Notes: generated by a model not told the origin, from the sequence alone. Shown: positions 13,958-28,700, counted from the stretch's first letter. The stretch: DNA of 64,000 nucleotides from Cranoglanis bouderius (GCA_023630585.1 CM042547.1:5358868-5422867), one strand, 5' to 3'. Numbers and translations are program-made.

Positions 13958-14849
13958 AATACAGACATCTCTGGCTATGATGTCAGATATGATATAGATG
14001 TTAGTTTGTCTCATTACTGATGTTACAGCTCTCTTGCCATAGGGTTTCTTTTTTGGGGAACTCAACACAACGCTTGTGCCGAAAATGGTTTGCCATCTCT
14101 GCGTACCCTGTAAACCAGTTTAGTTTAGCTTACATGTCTGAGACAGCTGCTGCAGCCAGATTGGCTTGTTCTAAGACACTAAACAGAGTATGATTAATAC
14201 ATCTGGAAGCACACACCACATCACTCTACCCATCTGTCTTTGTGTTGCTCTGTAAAAACCGGAAATATTGGAAGCCTGGAGCTTGCTGAGCCAAGCGCAG
14301 CCCTACCTGCCCTTCCTTCTCTGAACCCCTCAAGTTCATTTCAGCTAACAAGATTACATTTCATACACTCCTAGTCACGGCAGGCGAGTCTCTCCGGATT
14401 GATTTGACTTAAAGAATGAATCATTTCATCCTCCTTAACCACGATTGCATATGCTCACCTAGCACTGATTAATTTTACATACTTTTCTATGTTTATTGTT
14501 GTGGAATAAGATGCCACTAACAAGCAAATAAGCTTTAAAAAAAAATGTTCAATTAAATTGTGGTTTATGCCATTGGTACAAAACAGAGGAAGATTTTTGG
14601 TAGCCAAAAGGAAGTGTTGTGATGTCAAAATGACTTTTTTCTGGGTTGGGCCTTGGGGTGGTGGGTACAGAGACCCAAAAAAAAGATTTTCTATTTGTGT
14701 ATGGTTTATAAAAAGAATTTATTGAAATACTTTTGCTTGGTATCAGGCCCTTTCTGTTTGCTGTTGCATTTGATGCATTTGTTGCTGTTGGTGTGACTCT
14801 TGACATAGTGTAATATAATTTCTCTTATTATATCATCCAGCAGCTTTGT

Positions 14850-14928
<79 letters not shown>

Positions 14929-15452
14929 ATATATACACAGTACTGTGCAAAAGTTATAGGCACATGCAAAGAAATGCTGTAGAGAAAAGATGCCTTCAAA
15001 ATAATGAAATTAAATGTTTCAACATTTAAAAAAAAAATACTGTAAAGAGCAGTAAACAGTAGTAAATGAAACAAAGTCAATATTTGGTGTGACAAAAAAA
15101 TAAAATTAATAATAGTAGTCTCCAGTACAATGTGTGCAGTTTTATAAGGAAATGAGCTGGTAAGTTTTATTGAGCTTCTTGCAGAACCAGACACAGTTCT
15201 TCTGGAGACTTTGACTTTCACACTCGCTTCTTATTTTTGCAGCAAAACCCAGCAGGCCAGCAGTCTCTTGCGTAATATGCTGCTTTCTTTAATGGCATAC
15301 AATTTTTTTTTCTTTTGTGCTAGAAAACTAATGTTTGGGAATCTAAAATGTTTTTTGTACTGACTTGATAATGTAGAAGTCATAAAATAAAAACATCTAT
15401 AACAAAGTTTGTACTAAAAAAAAATAGGGTGCCTAAAACTTCTGCAAAGTAC

Positions 15453-15540
<88 letters not shown>

Positions 15541-18189
15541 CACACCCCTGTATATACAGACAGGTGACAATTTAAAGGAATAACCAACATAAAGTGTCTC
15601 GTGTAAGCAACATTTGGTTTGAAATCTGGTGACTGTGAAGGCCATAGCATGTGATTTGTCATTTTCATACTCATCAAACCATTCAATGAGCCCTTGTGCA
15701 CTGGAAGAGATCATTCCCATCAGGATAGAAATGTTCCATTATAGGATAAAGGTGATCAGTCAGAATAACTTTTGCAGTGACACTTCACTCAAAGCAGACA
15801 AGTGGACCCAAACTGTGCCAATAAAAAGCCTCCAATGTCTTTGGCCTCACTTGACGAGCTATCATGTCATCAGCATTATGTTACTCTGACACCAAAAAAT
15901 ACGTTGAGCTTCAGTAATGTCCTATGTCATTTTACCCAAGACAATGTCATGACAAACTAATGTCACCAAAAATCTGTCACTCAATTTTTTAAGAAATGGA
16001 TACAGATGGATTTTGCACAATATCATCAAGCACATCAAGTAACAAGGTATTATATTAATCTAATATTAACAGATATTATTAAGCTTTTGTGCCTATATAT
16101 TTCCAAAACACATATCATTAAGCTCATCCAATTTCTTTATCATACAACCCTGCCATCTTCCAGCAGTGCACATAATATAACAGGCACTCTCTGAAGGTGT
16201 GTGTGGTGTTCCATGTGGTGCTGGTCATTTGAAAGAAGGAGATGCATAATGAAATAAGGACTCACATGATGTGAGTCGGATTTTATAATGGTCTCCTCTA
16301 AAGGGAGCTGTTCATTAGGCCTGGACCCATTGTGAGCGGTAATTACAGTACTTCATCTGAGTTTTAAAGACCTTTTCACTGAGGAGAACTAGGTCATCTT
16401 CTTCTGCACATTAAGGTTCATGGCCTCACTCCAAGCCTCTTTAGCCTGAATGGTGGTGAACGCTGATAGGGGAATGGGATCACTGATAATTATGGTCCTA
16501 TGTTACACTTATTAACACTTATTAGTTAATGAGTGTTAGTATTAATATTACCACTTTATGTAGTCCCGTTTGTAGTGTGTTGCATCATGGTCCTACTGCA
16601 AACTCATATGACACTGATATTTCTTACTGACATTAAATGATGTCCATGAATGATTCATGACTTATGACTGTATCCTTCCATCCCTTTCTCTCCCTTTCCT
16701 TTTGCCCTACTCTCAGGTTACGTGACGATGGGAGCAGTGCCCCCGGGCTGGGCACAGCAGCAGTTTGCAGCCCAGGCACCACTGGCATTCGGAGTTCAGT
16801 CACCAGTTCCCATGGCTCAGGTGTTACCTGGTGGGCAGCCGTTAATATGGGGCCAGGCCAACCTCTTCCCCGCCACACAGCAGCAGTGGGCAGCTATGGC
16901 CGGAGCCCACTTCTCACCTGCTGCCTTTGTCCCTGCACAGACCATGGGACCACTCCCAGCTGCTATGTTCCAGGCACTGGCACCCATGCCCATTGCAGCA
17001 GCATGTCCCACCGCTGGTCCTTCCCCAGGCACGCCAACTGCAGGCACCTCAGCTTCCACGGCCTCTAGCCCGCAACATGGCGAGCGCTCAATGCCTGGAC
17101 AGACCAAGATGAACAAGGAGATGTTCAAGGACTTCCAGATGGCCAAACCACCACCCGCAGGTACACGTAAGAGTGAGCAGCCCAGTCTGGCGTGCACCAC
17201 AGACGCTTTTACCAGCTACTTCAGCCGGGTGGGACTGGCACAGGACAACGATGACTGTGATGACTTTGACATCTCCCAAATGAACCTTACTCCCGTCACC
17301 TCCACCACACCGTCCACCAACTCACGTGAGTTGAATGCATGAATCAAACATTCTGCTGTTGAGACTGTTGCAACACTGCATCAGTCTCATTTATGAAGTA
17401 GCAGTAAGGGGATGTGAACCACAGGGTGTTGAGTTTGAATACAGTTTCTATAGGTTAACACAAAACAGAACACATACTATTTGGTAGGAATTTTTTTCTT
17501 ATTTTAATGGGTAACATTGATAGGTAATTGGTCATCTGTACCAGTGTAGGTGATTTGATGTTTTCATCTATGATTTTAAACACTTTGTTTTCCCCTGTGC
17601 CCCAAATACAGCTCATTTAAAGTTGATTGGTGCCTCAAATATCAATCATGCCATAGCCATCAGTGGCCAGGAGTAGAGGAAAGCATAACTGGGAAGGGTG
17701 GAAAATATAACTTTCATCTGTTCCCTGTCTATCAGAGCAACACTAGCAAATTAAGAAAGCAGTTAGTGCTCTCTTCCGAACATGTTCAGGTGTCCTATAA
17801 TGTTGCATGAGCAGCAGTTTCTTAAAAATGTTTTGACTTTATGTGTCTTGGAAGCAGCATATATTGGCCTTCACCCTGACAAGCACTAAGTTTCAGGGTT
17901 TATATCTGGTTTTATGGTTTCATTATACCTTCTAGAGTGCACTGCGATGGTTTGGCACCCCGTCCAGGGTGTCCCCTGCCTTGTGCCCCTGGGATGGGCT
18001 CCAGGGTCCCCACAACCCTGTGTAGGATAAGTGGTACAGAAAATGGATGGATAGATGGATTATACCTTCTAGAGTTTTTTTGACACATAGAGTGATTTTT
18101 TGGGGAAAAGCATTTTATCAATTTTTACAATCTGAACAGCCATAATTTTTTAAATAAGATTATTCAAATATTCCTAAATATAACTGTTA

Positions 18190-18276
<87 letters not shown>

Positions 18277-18569
18277 AAAACACAGAAGCTTCACCATCCA
18301 GTTATGGTGTACACCTGTACAAAATGCTCTACATCAGACCAAGAACTACAAAATGGCCACTCACCACACTACATTAAGACTGAGACAGAGACATTTGCAG
18401 TGGTCCAGTGAGTATTGTTGAGTATGAAAATTTGCTAGTAACTTGCACTGTGCTTTGAATTTTGTTCTATTTTTGTACTATTCCTGTACTAAAAGCTGTG
18501 TGGTGGCCTATAATACAACTCTTTATGGAGCAATGTCTGTAGTCAGCATGAAAATGACAATTAATAATG

Positions 18570-18607
<38 letters not shown>

Positions 18608-21600
18608 CCCCAGCTGCGCAGCGCTACAAATTAGGGAAATTATTACCATTCTCAGGAGAGCTATCCATTGTGTGTTATGGTCTATGTGGATCCCCATATT
18701 CCTGTTGTGCTAATTACTTCTGTGCAACACTGCACTATCCATGCAAATAATCACACACATACTGTGTGAGGGTCACACTCATTTATAAACTGACAATGAA
18801 GGTGTGTGAACCATCAGGCCTTTTGGGTTGTTCACGTTAATACAAGGTTGAGAGCTGTTATTGCACAGAGAGCCACTGAGATGATGTGAGCGTGGATAAA
18901 GACTATTCTATCACCATTCTATAACCATTATATCACTGTGTAAAAGTAATGAAAAGAAACGTGAAATTTTCTACTTTAAATGAAATACACAGAAACCTTA
19001 CCCCCGATTGGCTCCAACCTGAAATGTTCATGTTCATGTTTTAATTGCTGATAAATGGCTTGATCATATTTATGAAGTGATTGCAAATGAGCCAAGTGTT
19101 TCCCAACCTAAAAGTGCTGGGAAAAAAAAAAAAAAAAAAACATGAGAAAGTGTTGCAGTTCATCTCTCATTAATTGCAAATTTGTTTGTAGCCATTTAGA
19201 CCAGCAGACAGCATAAATCTGCTAATGTAATTAAAGAGTTGTGATCTGCATCCACTTAAACCATTAGTGTCCATCAAGCAAACGTCTGTCATGCCTGCCA
19301 TTACCATGAAAGTCAGAGGCTACAACTTACCACTCTTTATGCATAATAGATGTTTTATACTGCTTTTCAGTCAAAAAAAGTCCCCTTTAAAATAACGTTA
19401 TGTGCGTGTGCTACTGCAGATATTATGTTCAGGTCATTTCGACATGTTTTATCTGAAAAGTAACTTTTATTACTAACTATTAAAGGTGATTTTCTTTTTA
19501 ATCAGTTTGCTGGGCATATGCATGACTAATGCTACATAGATCAAATAAAATACTAAAATCCTTTAAATAATCAATGTTTATCATGAGCTAGAATTTGATT
19601 TGCCGCCTAGCCAGTAGTGTTACTAGTGGTACTGGAATACAGTAGGTACTGGAGTTTAACCTGGCATTAGAAAGAAAACAGGCTAACCCAGTTAAAGCCA
19701 GTTCTTGTTAGCAAAACCTACTGCAACATGCTTTTTCAGAGTAAATGGATGTCATGCCTTTTAGGGAGAGAAAGGAGACAAAGATAGCTCTAGTGCTAAC
19801 AACATTATGTAGGTCAGCTCACATGATGTATTGTCACAATTCTTGATAGTTTTTTTTCCCCTATTGATGAACTTAATTGGATGCTAAACTGTTATTATTT
19901 TGTTTAAAGATCTTAATTTTTTTCATTTAGTACTACCCTTCAGAAGCTACATAAGATATTTACATGTTTCCCAGAAGACAAAATGTATCGTGTTGCCTTC
20001 TTGAGCATCGGTGAATGTTAGCATTTTTTGTAATAGTTGTGTACGAGTCCATTGGTTGTCCTCAGAGTGAAATCTCAACATCATATAGTCGATGTTGGAA
20101 AGGGGTCAAATATGCAGAAGATGCTGGAAAAGCAAAGAATGTGCAGGACCTGGAGGATTTTTCTGAAGAACAGTGGGCAGTTTAACTGCTCAGGACAAAC
20201 AATGGGCTCATGAACAACTTTTGAACTGGTTCATTTGTGTAAATTATTGTGTCTTGTGGACTATATGTAAACATCTGTTATGTGAAATAGTTTATTCATT
20301 TTGCAGATTCTGCAGTGCGTGTGTAAACTTATGATCTCAACTGTACATCCATTGCTAAATTGTACATCCATTGTTGAATTTACCTTGTACTCTTGCACAG
20401 CGCCCACACCAGCCCCTAACCAGAGCTCCCCATCTAAGGCATCATCGCAGGCCAGTGACCCGCCCACTGATGACTCATTCGGGGAAGCGGAGGGCAGCCC
20501 CAGCCGCAGCGGCGAGGAGGACACTGTGAGTAAACCCCACACTGCGCATCACAAAATAGTACTTAGTTTTAGTCTCAGATTTTTGGATCTTGCTGTAGGC
20601 ATAGAGTATCACAAGGTTTCCAAATGAAAAAGATGTTTTTTTGTTGTTGTTGTTGTTGTTGTTTGTTTGTTTTTTAAATAGCCTAGTATCTTACCCCAGA
20701 TTTACATGTACACTAGCAATCAGTCACATCTACTGTTTCTAAAGGTCAGGCTTCTGCATAACAAACATGCAACATTATTCTAATGCAAAATCTTCACCTT
20801 TTCATTCTACTCACCTAGGTTCTTTCCGTAATAAGCACCTTTTGCTTCTTTTGAGGCATGTTGATGAATCGCTGTGGAAACAGGCAAACACACCACACGC
20901 TGGCTCATTCTTATTATGCATGCTCTTCCACGGATGGCCAATAATGTGTCAAATTAGTCCTTGGAGCAGACAGAAAGGCCGTTAGGACATTATTAATCAC
21001 ACGTAGATTCCTATCATATAGCACATACCACTATTCTGTATTTAGTATTATAAAACCTCATGAAATACTAAACAAGAAACTGGGGCTAATACACATCAAA
21101 TGATTGATATGTATATTTTATCTTCATCCCTTCATATTATAACCTACTATATATAGCCGATGGAACGACCGTGACTTTTAATTTGCATTCATTCTGCACT
21201 GATAGAACTGTAGCCTGGTTTTAGACACTCAGTCTCACTCAATCTGTTTCTATGAGTCATCAGAGACTCCTTGCTTGCTCTCTCATTCTCTTTTCTTTCA
21301 TCTTTCTGCTGAACAACAAGTTTGATTATTTTGTTGAAATTATTCTTGCAATAAGACTGTGTCTTCCTTTCAGTGATGGAATAACACACACATACACAAA
21401 TCACACAGCACACAATAAATATACCCACGCACACACAGGTGCTAAGAGTGAAGCACCAGGTGACTATTAATTCAGCAAGCTCTAAAGTGCTTATATAATG
21501 CAGCCCAGAGCAGAATGAAGAAAGCGGGATTTCACGTGACCATTAACGGAAAGAGTGGAAGGATGAATAGATGGCAGTATGAGTGGAAGAAGGATAGACA

Positions 21601-22003
21601 TGAAAAGAAGAATGGATTTCTCTGTGCTGTTTTGCCCTTTTTGGCTTTTTCTGTTTTCACTCTACTTACTTTACTTTTCTCTCTCACTCTTCCCCAATTT
21701 TCTCTTCGAATTCTCCTCTATTCGATTACCTTCAAATTCACGTTCACTCCCTGTTTCTGTCCTCTTTTCATTCTTCTATCTCATTCATTCTTTTTCATTC
21801 CTGTTTTTCCTGTTGGTACTCCCTCATCTCTTTGTCTCTATCATCTATATTTCTGCTTTTCACCCCATTTCCCTCTGCCACATGTCTCTATCCTCCTTCT
21901 GTTTTTCATTATTCTTCATATCTTTTTTATGGTGCTCCAATTTGTCTATCACTTTTTTTTCTCGGTCTAATTTCCTCCAACATCTGTTTGTACCCACTTG
22001 CTC

Positions 22004-22085
<82 letters not shown>

Positions 22086-22125
22086 GTCTGTCTGTCTGTC
22101 TATCTCACTCATTCTTATCTATCTA

Positions 22126-22156
<31 letters not shown>

Positions 22157-22263
22157 CACCCTTTTTTCTCTCCTTCTATTTTCAACATTTCTTTCTACTC
22201 CCTCCAACATCTGCTTGCACCCACCCTCCATTCTCCCACCGTCCATTCTCCAACCTCCTCCTC

Positions 22264-22303
<40 letters not shown>

Positions 22304-22667
22304 CTGCAGGCCGGAGACACACAGTCTCCGAGTGTGAGTGAGCCTCAAGCAGAGCCTGGTGGCTCTGAGCCGGACAGTCCTCAGGTCGGTAGCTAGATAG
22401 CGGCAGGTCGGGGTAGGTATCTGTCCTCTTTTCCTTCCTCCTCCTCTTAATGTCAGCCTGCTCCAGCCATGACGCCACGTCAGCACGCCTCCACCTTGCC
22501 ACCTCACTCCACCGTCACAGTGGCCGAGTGTTTTCTCTCTCTCTACTCTCTGTCTTTCTTGACCTGTTATTCTCTGTCTCTCTCTTTTCTGTCCTCTGTC
22601 ATCCCTCCACCCTTGCCTGCTGCTACCTAAGATGGTATGTGCCTTTTTAAGTTTCTGTCAGTGTTAT

Positions 22668-22754
<87 letters not shown>

Positions 22755-25700
22755 TTTAATGTATGAGAAAATGTTCCTTTATTCCCCCAAAGCTGCCTGG
22801 GGTGTGTGAGTATCATAGTGTGTGTCAGAGCAGTGATTTTGAATGACAGTCTGGCATGGCATATCCACGAACATCACAACACTCAACATCTAAGCATCTG
22901 TGTTGTGTTGTGCCATATCTCCATCTTAAATGAAGCTTTGCAATGTGTATTCTACTTGGAAAGTGTATGGTTTTCTGTAGCTGTTTTGAAACATTGTCAG
23001 CTTATTACGGTCTCACTAACAGCACATCACAATCTCAGTATGCAGCAGTATTAAGCTCAACATGCTATTTGTTGTCCATATCATGCAAATGTCACACCCA
23101 CAGCATTTGATTGACAGGTCTACTTCTGTGAAAATGCAATTACAAACAGGATTTCAAATGCAGTTTAATTTTGGCCAAGTGGGAGCATAAAGAAACGCAA
23201 TACCAAATGGAAAGATTGCTATTACATGTACATTTTAATTGTGGCAGCCATTAATATTGCTGTGCACAAAATGTAGTTTAATTTGAATTTTGCGATTGAA
23301 TTATGTCTCTCTCAAAAGGGAAATACAATTGCGCATACATCTTAGTTAGCCTTTGAATTTCATAAAGTCTAGAAAATGCAACCATATCCAATGACTTGAT
23401 AGTGCATTAACCAAAGAGCAAATTATACACTTACAGTCGTGTGGCAGCAGGGCAATGCATAAAATCATGGAGATACAGGCCAACCGCGTCGGGTAATGTT
23501 CACATCAACCATCAGAATGGGGAAAAAATGTGATCTGATGTTGACCATGGCATGACTGTTGGTGCCAGACAGTCTGCTGATCTCCTGGGATTTTCACTCA
23601 CAACAATCTGTAGAGTTTACTCAGAATGGTCCAGTAAAGAAAAAAACATCTAGTGAGCGGCAGTTCTGTTGACGAAAATACCTTGTTGATGAAAGAGGTC
23701 TGGTTAATCTCGATTTCTGCTGAGGCACACAGATGGTAGGGTCAGAATTTGGCATCGACCTCCATGGAAAAAATCCATGGACCCAACCTGCCTTGTGTCA
23801 ACAGTCCAGGCTGGTGGAGGTGGTGTAATGATGTGGGGAATGTATTCTTGGTACACTTTGGGCCCATTAATACAACAGCCTATTTGAGTATTGTTGCTGA
23901 CCATGTACATCCCTTCATGACCACAATTTACCATCTTCTAATGGCTACTTCCAGCATGATAATGCGCCAGGTCACAAAGCAAAAGTCGTCTCAAACTAGT
24001 TTCATGAACATGACAGTGAGTTCAGTGATCTTCAGTGGCCTTCCCAGTCACCGGATCTGAATAAAATAGATCACCTTTTGGATGTGGTAGAACAGGAGAT
24101 TCACAGCATGAAAGTGCACCTGAAAAATCTGCAGGAACTGTGCGATGCAATCATGTCAACAAAATTATTATTGTTATTGGGAATTGTGGAAACCATGCCA
24201 CGAAGAATTGAGGCTGTTTTGAATAGCAAAGGGAGGCCCTACCCAGTATTATTGTAGTGTTCCTATTAAAGTGTTTGGTGAGTGTATATGATATTTGCAT
24301 ACACATACATATGATATTTGGGTTTTCTTCTGTCTTCTCACTTTTGTAGAAAAACAAAGTCAAATATTTTTGACTTACATAAATTTTCCAGCAGTGCTTC
24401 ATTAAAGATTAAAGACATATTTATGAAGGTGTTATGAAGGCTCAATGTGTAGTTGAGGCTCAATGTATATAGAACAGAATTGGATGTACCTCAGTTTTTT
24501 ATGGGAAAACATATTGTTAAATCCTGTGATATGAGTTTTTCGGGGTCACTGCATTGGAAAAATTCACCAACGGTTCTTGTCCATGCGTAATTCTTTAGCC
24601 AGTGTTATATGTCTTGCTTGCAGTACTAAGCTGGAGGCAGTGTTAAGTGTAATTTAAATATCCTTCTAATACGACTGAAGAACCATATTTTACTGTGAAC
24701 ATTTTTAGTACGTGTAGATTTTAAAAACCTCTTCGATTTTTCATTTGTTTTGGCTTAAATCTTAATTTGGATGTTCAAAGTTCCCTGTAATTTGCACCCT
24801 GATTTCAACAACATCCACCATATATGTGATGCTACACCTATCCACACCACACTACACCATTTCATGTCTCAGTGGTGGGTCGGCTTACTGTGTAATTTAG
24901 TGTTCTGCACTGATGTGTGCCTCCGTGAACTACTGTAGTATGCGGCTAGAAATCCAAGTGGCCTCCTCGATGAGCAGACAGGGGGTTGGGGGGTGGGGGC
25001 GGCTGCTCTCTGGCTCTGCTGTATAAAACTTTAATAAAGTGTGAAGAAACAGAGCTGTGTGTCAGTGTGTGCATGCACACCGATCTACCGGCCTCATTAC
25101 TGTGGCTTAATAATGCTGGATGGCCACTGAGACATGTACAGATGCAGCGCCTCTGGAAAGAGCAGGCCTTCTGCATATAAAACATTTTTTACATTTTAAA
25201 ATGCATATAAATCATTTTAAAGGTGGCAGATATATTAGTGATGGTGTTTTTAGCCAGGGAATGTTATACCATTCTTGAAAGGCCACTGTTGTTGGTGATA
25301 TGTGTGGCGTCCTAGGAAAACCCATTATATGAAGCTGAAAGATGTAAAATCAGATTTCAACTTAGCTTGTAATCAGATCCCGGCTGTCAAACTGGAATCT
25401 TTAAATGCAGTGTTCCCCCAGATTTTAAAAATGCTATAAATTTTGGGTGAGATATGTGCAAAAGGGAAACATATTTAGTTTACTATATACAGTTGAGGTC
25501 ATACTATTACATATGCCTTGCAGAATCTGCAAAATGTTAATTTAAAAAAAAAAAAAAATTTAAAGAGGGATCATAAAAATTGCATTTTTTAAATTTAGTT
25601 CTGCCCTGAATAAGCTATTTCACATAACAGATGTTTTCACATATAGTCCACAAGACACAATAATAACTGAATTTACACAGATGAACCAGTTCAAAAGTTT

Positions 25701-28700
25701 ACATTCCCTTGATTCTTAATACTGTGTGTTGTTACCTGGATGATCAACGACTGTGTTTTATGTTTTGTGATGGTTGTTCATGAGTCCCTTGTTTGTCCTG
25801 AGCAGTTAAACTGTCCACTGTTCTTCACAAAAATCCTCCAGGTCCTGCACATTCTTTGCTTTTCCAGCATCTTCTGCATATTTGACTGCTTTCCAGCAGT
25901 GACTATATGATTTTGAGAACCATCTTTACACACTGAGGACAACTGAGGGACTCGTACACAACTATTAAAAAAAGGTGCAAACATTCACTGATGCTCAAGA
26001 AGGCAACACAATACATTAAGAGCCAGGGGGATGTAAACTTTTGAACAGGATGATCAGTGTAAATCGTTATTATTTTGTCTTCTGGGAAACATATAACTAT
26101 CTTATGTAGCTTCTGAAGGGCAGTACTAAAAAAAATAAAGATCTGGGGCGCTCGGGAATAAAAAAAAATGGACACCAGAAGAACATTTCACCATATCAAA
26201 TGGGTTTTCCAGGCTGCCACACATAGATGTGTGTAAGGAAAGACAGTGGGAAAGGAGAAAAATTCTGCCACTGAGAGCAAAGAAGAGTTTTTAGCTAGAT
26301 GGGGCATCCTGGAATTTTTTGGCAACAGCTTATGTGTTCGTATCAGACTGCCTCTCTCAGTCCCTGTGGAACATCTGTAGCAGTACAGATGATGGCTCTG
26401 CTTCCCCTTGTCTTTGTGCTTTAAGACAGTATGAGGGGATGATAGACGATGGCTTGGGCGTTATCGATGGCTTGGGCGTTATCGGGAATGTGTGTCACAG
26501 GCAATGTGTGAGTGTAAAGCGTCATGACAGAATGCTTTTGTGAGCTGCTTCAATCTGTCTCTGTTCAGATCGGCTCTTCTCCACAGCAGAGATTCTGTGT
26601 TCAGTGTGAAGGTCTATAAGCTCGCAGTCTTTCTCTTTTTATGATATTTGCTTCTCTCTTATTCAGGCTGTAATGCCAGCCCCTGAGTCTGTCAGTTAGG
26701 CGGAGTGACGTTCTTTCTCTTATTTTTCTTGCTTTCTCTCGCTCATCTCTTTTTTTTTTGTTCCTTTCTCCCTTTCTCAGTGGGGGAACTGGGGAATAAG
26801 TGAGTCATAATTATTGTGTTGGTTGATTCACTGGTGTCAGGCTGATTTGTGGGTTTCGGATGGACAGCCGGCAGGACTCAGAGCCCCCGCTGCGAGTCAG
26901 CTTCACTGCTGTTTTTGAGCCGTCATTCGTTCTTTGTACCTGAGAATAACACACACTGCCTCCTCCTGGGCCGTCCTCCTCTGTCCTGCTCGCTATACTG
27001 TAATAACTGGATTGGTGTGAAAACACAAGCAGGAGGCAGGGGAACAGTCTAACTGGATGAGGTCTAAAGCAGCTATAGCACCTGCTGTAGTGCAGTTACT
27101 CTTATAACATTATTATTATTTTTTTATCTGAGCTTGGCCTCCTGAGTTCCTGGGAGGAAAAAAAAAAAGGGTGAGGAAGATGGAGCAACCTCATTACTTC
27201 TAGCAGGTTTGTGTTGCAAGTAAACACAAAGAGCTTTACTGACATCTGCTGTTAGGCTCAGGGAGCTGCATGTATTTGAAGTTTTATTGGTATGTATGTA
27301 TTGGTATGTATGTATGGATGTATTCAGCTATTTGGAAAACATGAGAGCACTACTCATTTTAAATATGAGTTATTTTAACCATCCTGGCTTTTCAGTCGCA
27401 TCTAGTTGCAGATGCCATGTTGCAATTTTGGATCAAATTTCTGGCTTTGCTGGGCAACATGAAAGTAACTGGGGGTGAAGGATAGCTAAAATTTTTTTAA
27501 AAATTTATTTTATGACTTCTACATTATCAAGTCAGTACAGTATTTTAGATTCCCAAAATTAAATGTTACAGAAAAATGTTTGTATGTCATTAAAGAAAGC
27601 AGCATATTACATAAGAGACACTTTTCAGACAAAAAACACAGTGAAGGCTGCTGGGTTTTGCTGCAAAAATAAGAAGCGAGTGCGAAAGTCAAAGTCTCCA
27701 GAAGAACTGTGTCTGGTTCTGTAAGATGCTCAATAAAACTTACCAGCTCATTTCCTTATAAAACTGCACACATTGTACCGGAGACTACTATTTTTATTTT
27801 TTTGTCACACCAAATATTGACTTCGTTTCATTTACTACTGTTTACTGCTCTTTACTGTATTTTTTTTTTAAAATGTAGAACATTTAATTTAATTATTTTG
27901 AAGGCATCTTTGCTCTACAGCATTTCTTTGCATGTGCCTAAAAGTTTGCACAGTACTGCATATGAACATACAGTATATACTGTATATCATTTAAGAGCAT
28001 TAAAGAGCAATGGGTAAAAGATCCCAGGGTGATCCATCTGGAGGAGTAAAAACACTGTCGTTATAGGCAGGAAGTTGCTGCTTTTTCGTAACGTTAGCCA
28101 TAGTTGCTGCTGAGAATGTCCTGTTTGTCCTGTAAGGTAGTTAGCTTGCTAACATAGCTACGAGTCGGCATCATGGAAGATTTGTTGCACTGCTGCTTGT
28201 TGAAAATGTATTGTATGTAGTGAAGTGTATTAGGGTTTCGATTGTCAGTATAAATGAAAATGCACATTCTAAATGAAACAGACTCAATAACACTGATGCA
28301 GTCAGTCATCTATTTAGTCCTCAAGATGGCAGTAGTTATACAGTGTGACGTCATGCAAATTAATACACGTTAATTTGTGTAAATCTCAGTGACGGCTGGT
28401 CACAGTTTGGAATGGAAGGGTTAAAAAATTCTATCTTAACTATCAGTAAGTAGATTTCAGCATTACAAATGAAACAATTACAGCTGAGCCTGTAGATTTA
28501 AAACTCTGTACACATACACATAGGAACCCACTCTGTTGTGTTCTGTGTCTCTTCTGAATATTGAGCATGTTAAATGGTAAAGCTGCCCTTTAGCTGCTCT
28601 TTCATTCAAACCACACGAAACTTACAATTCTGATGTTCCTTTGTGAAATTTCTTTGGACGTGATTGGACAGTGTTTGCTTAGTGTATTTACGTCTAGTTT

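Larger units (their letters stand above)
11788..16716 (+). other. dab1: dab1 intron with foldback and MITE insertions
   Basis: Contents: the palindromic element at 12405-12704, a SINE fragment at 13618-13800, TA tracts at 13914-13954, about 14852-14937 and 15455-15540, and a TIR element at 14938-15454. The stretch between about 15.6 and 16.7 kb shows no recognisable feature. Confidence 0.6.
17326..20400 (+). other. dab1: dab1 intron with TE close to the acceptor
   Basis: Contents: a SINE 3' fragment at 17925-18058, a TA tract at 18194-18273, a GA tract at 18573-18604, and an old DNA-transposon copy at about 19850-20344 that ends only about 55 nt before the next exon. The 19150-19330 interval is non-repetitive and rich in TAATT-type sites. 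Confidence 0.6.
20526..22309 (+). other. dab1: dab1 intron ending in pyrimidine microsatellites
   Basis: This intron contains a TTG tract near 20641-20665, a very long pyrimidine-rich stretch from about 21610, a TCTA array at about 22006-22086 with TCTG blocks, and a CT array at about 22267-22300 leading directly into the next acceptor. Confidence 0.75.

Noticed and set aside
14706..15221. 171-codon minus-strand frame
   Set aside because: It crosses a TA/GT microsatellite and a non-coding TIR element; no protein family features.
21515..22396. Several long overlapping open frames (up to 252 codons) rich in Ser, Leu, Tyr
   Set aside because: They are translations of pyrimidine-rich DNA and TCTA/CT microsatellites; only the last 75-87 nt are real dab1 coding sequence.
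24977..25001. G-quadruplex candidate in the last dab1 intron
   Set aside because: Only three long G runs plus a GG; it does not give four separate GGG tracts with normal loops.
26443..26480. 18-bp direct repeat (gatggcttgggcgttatc twice)
   Set aside because: A single short tandem copy with no coding or regulatory context; likely replication slippage.
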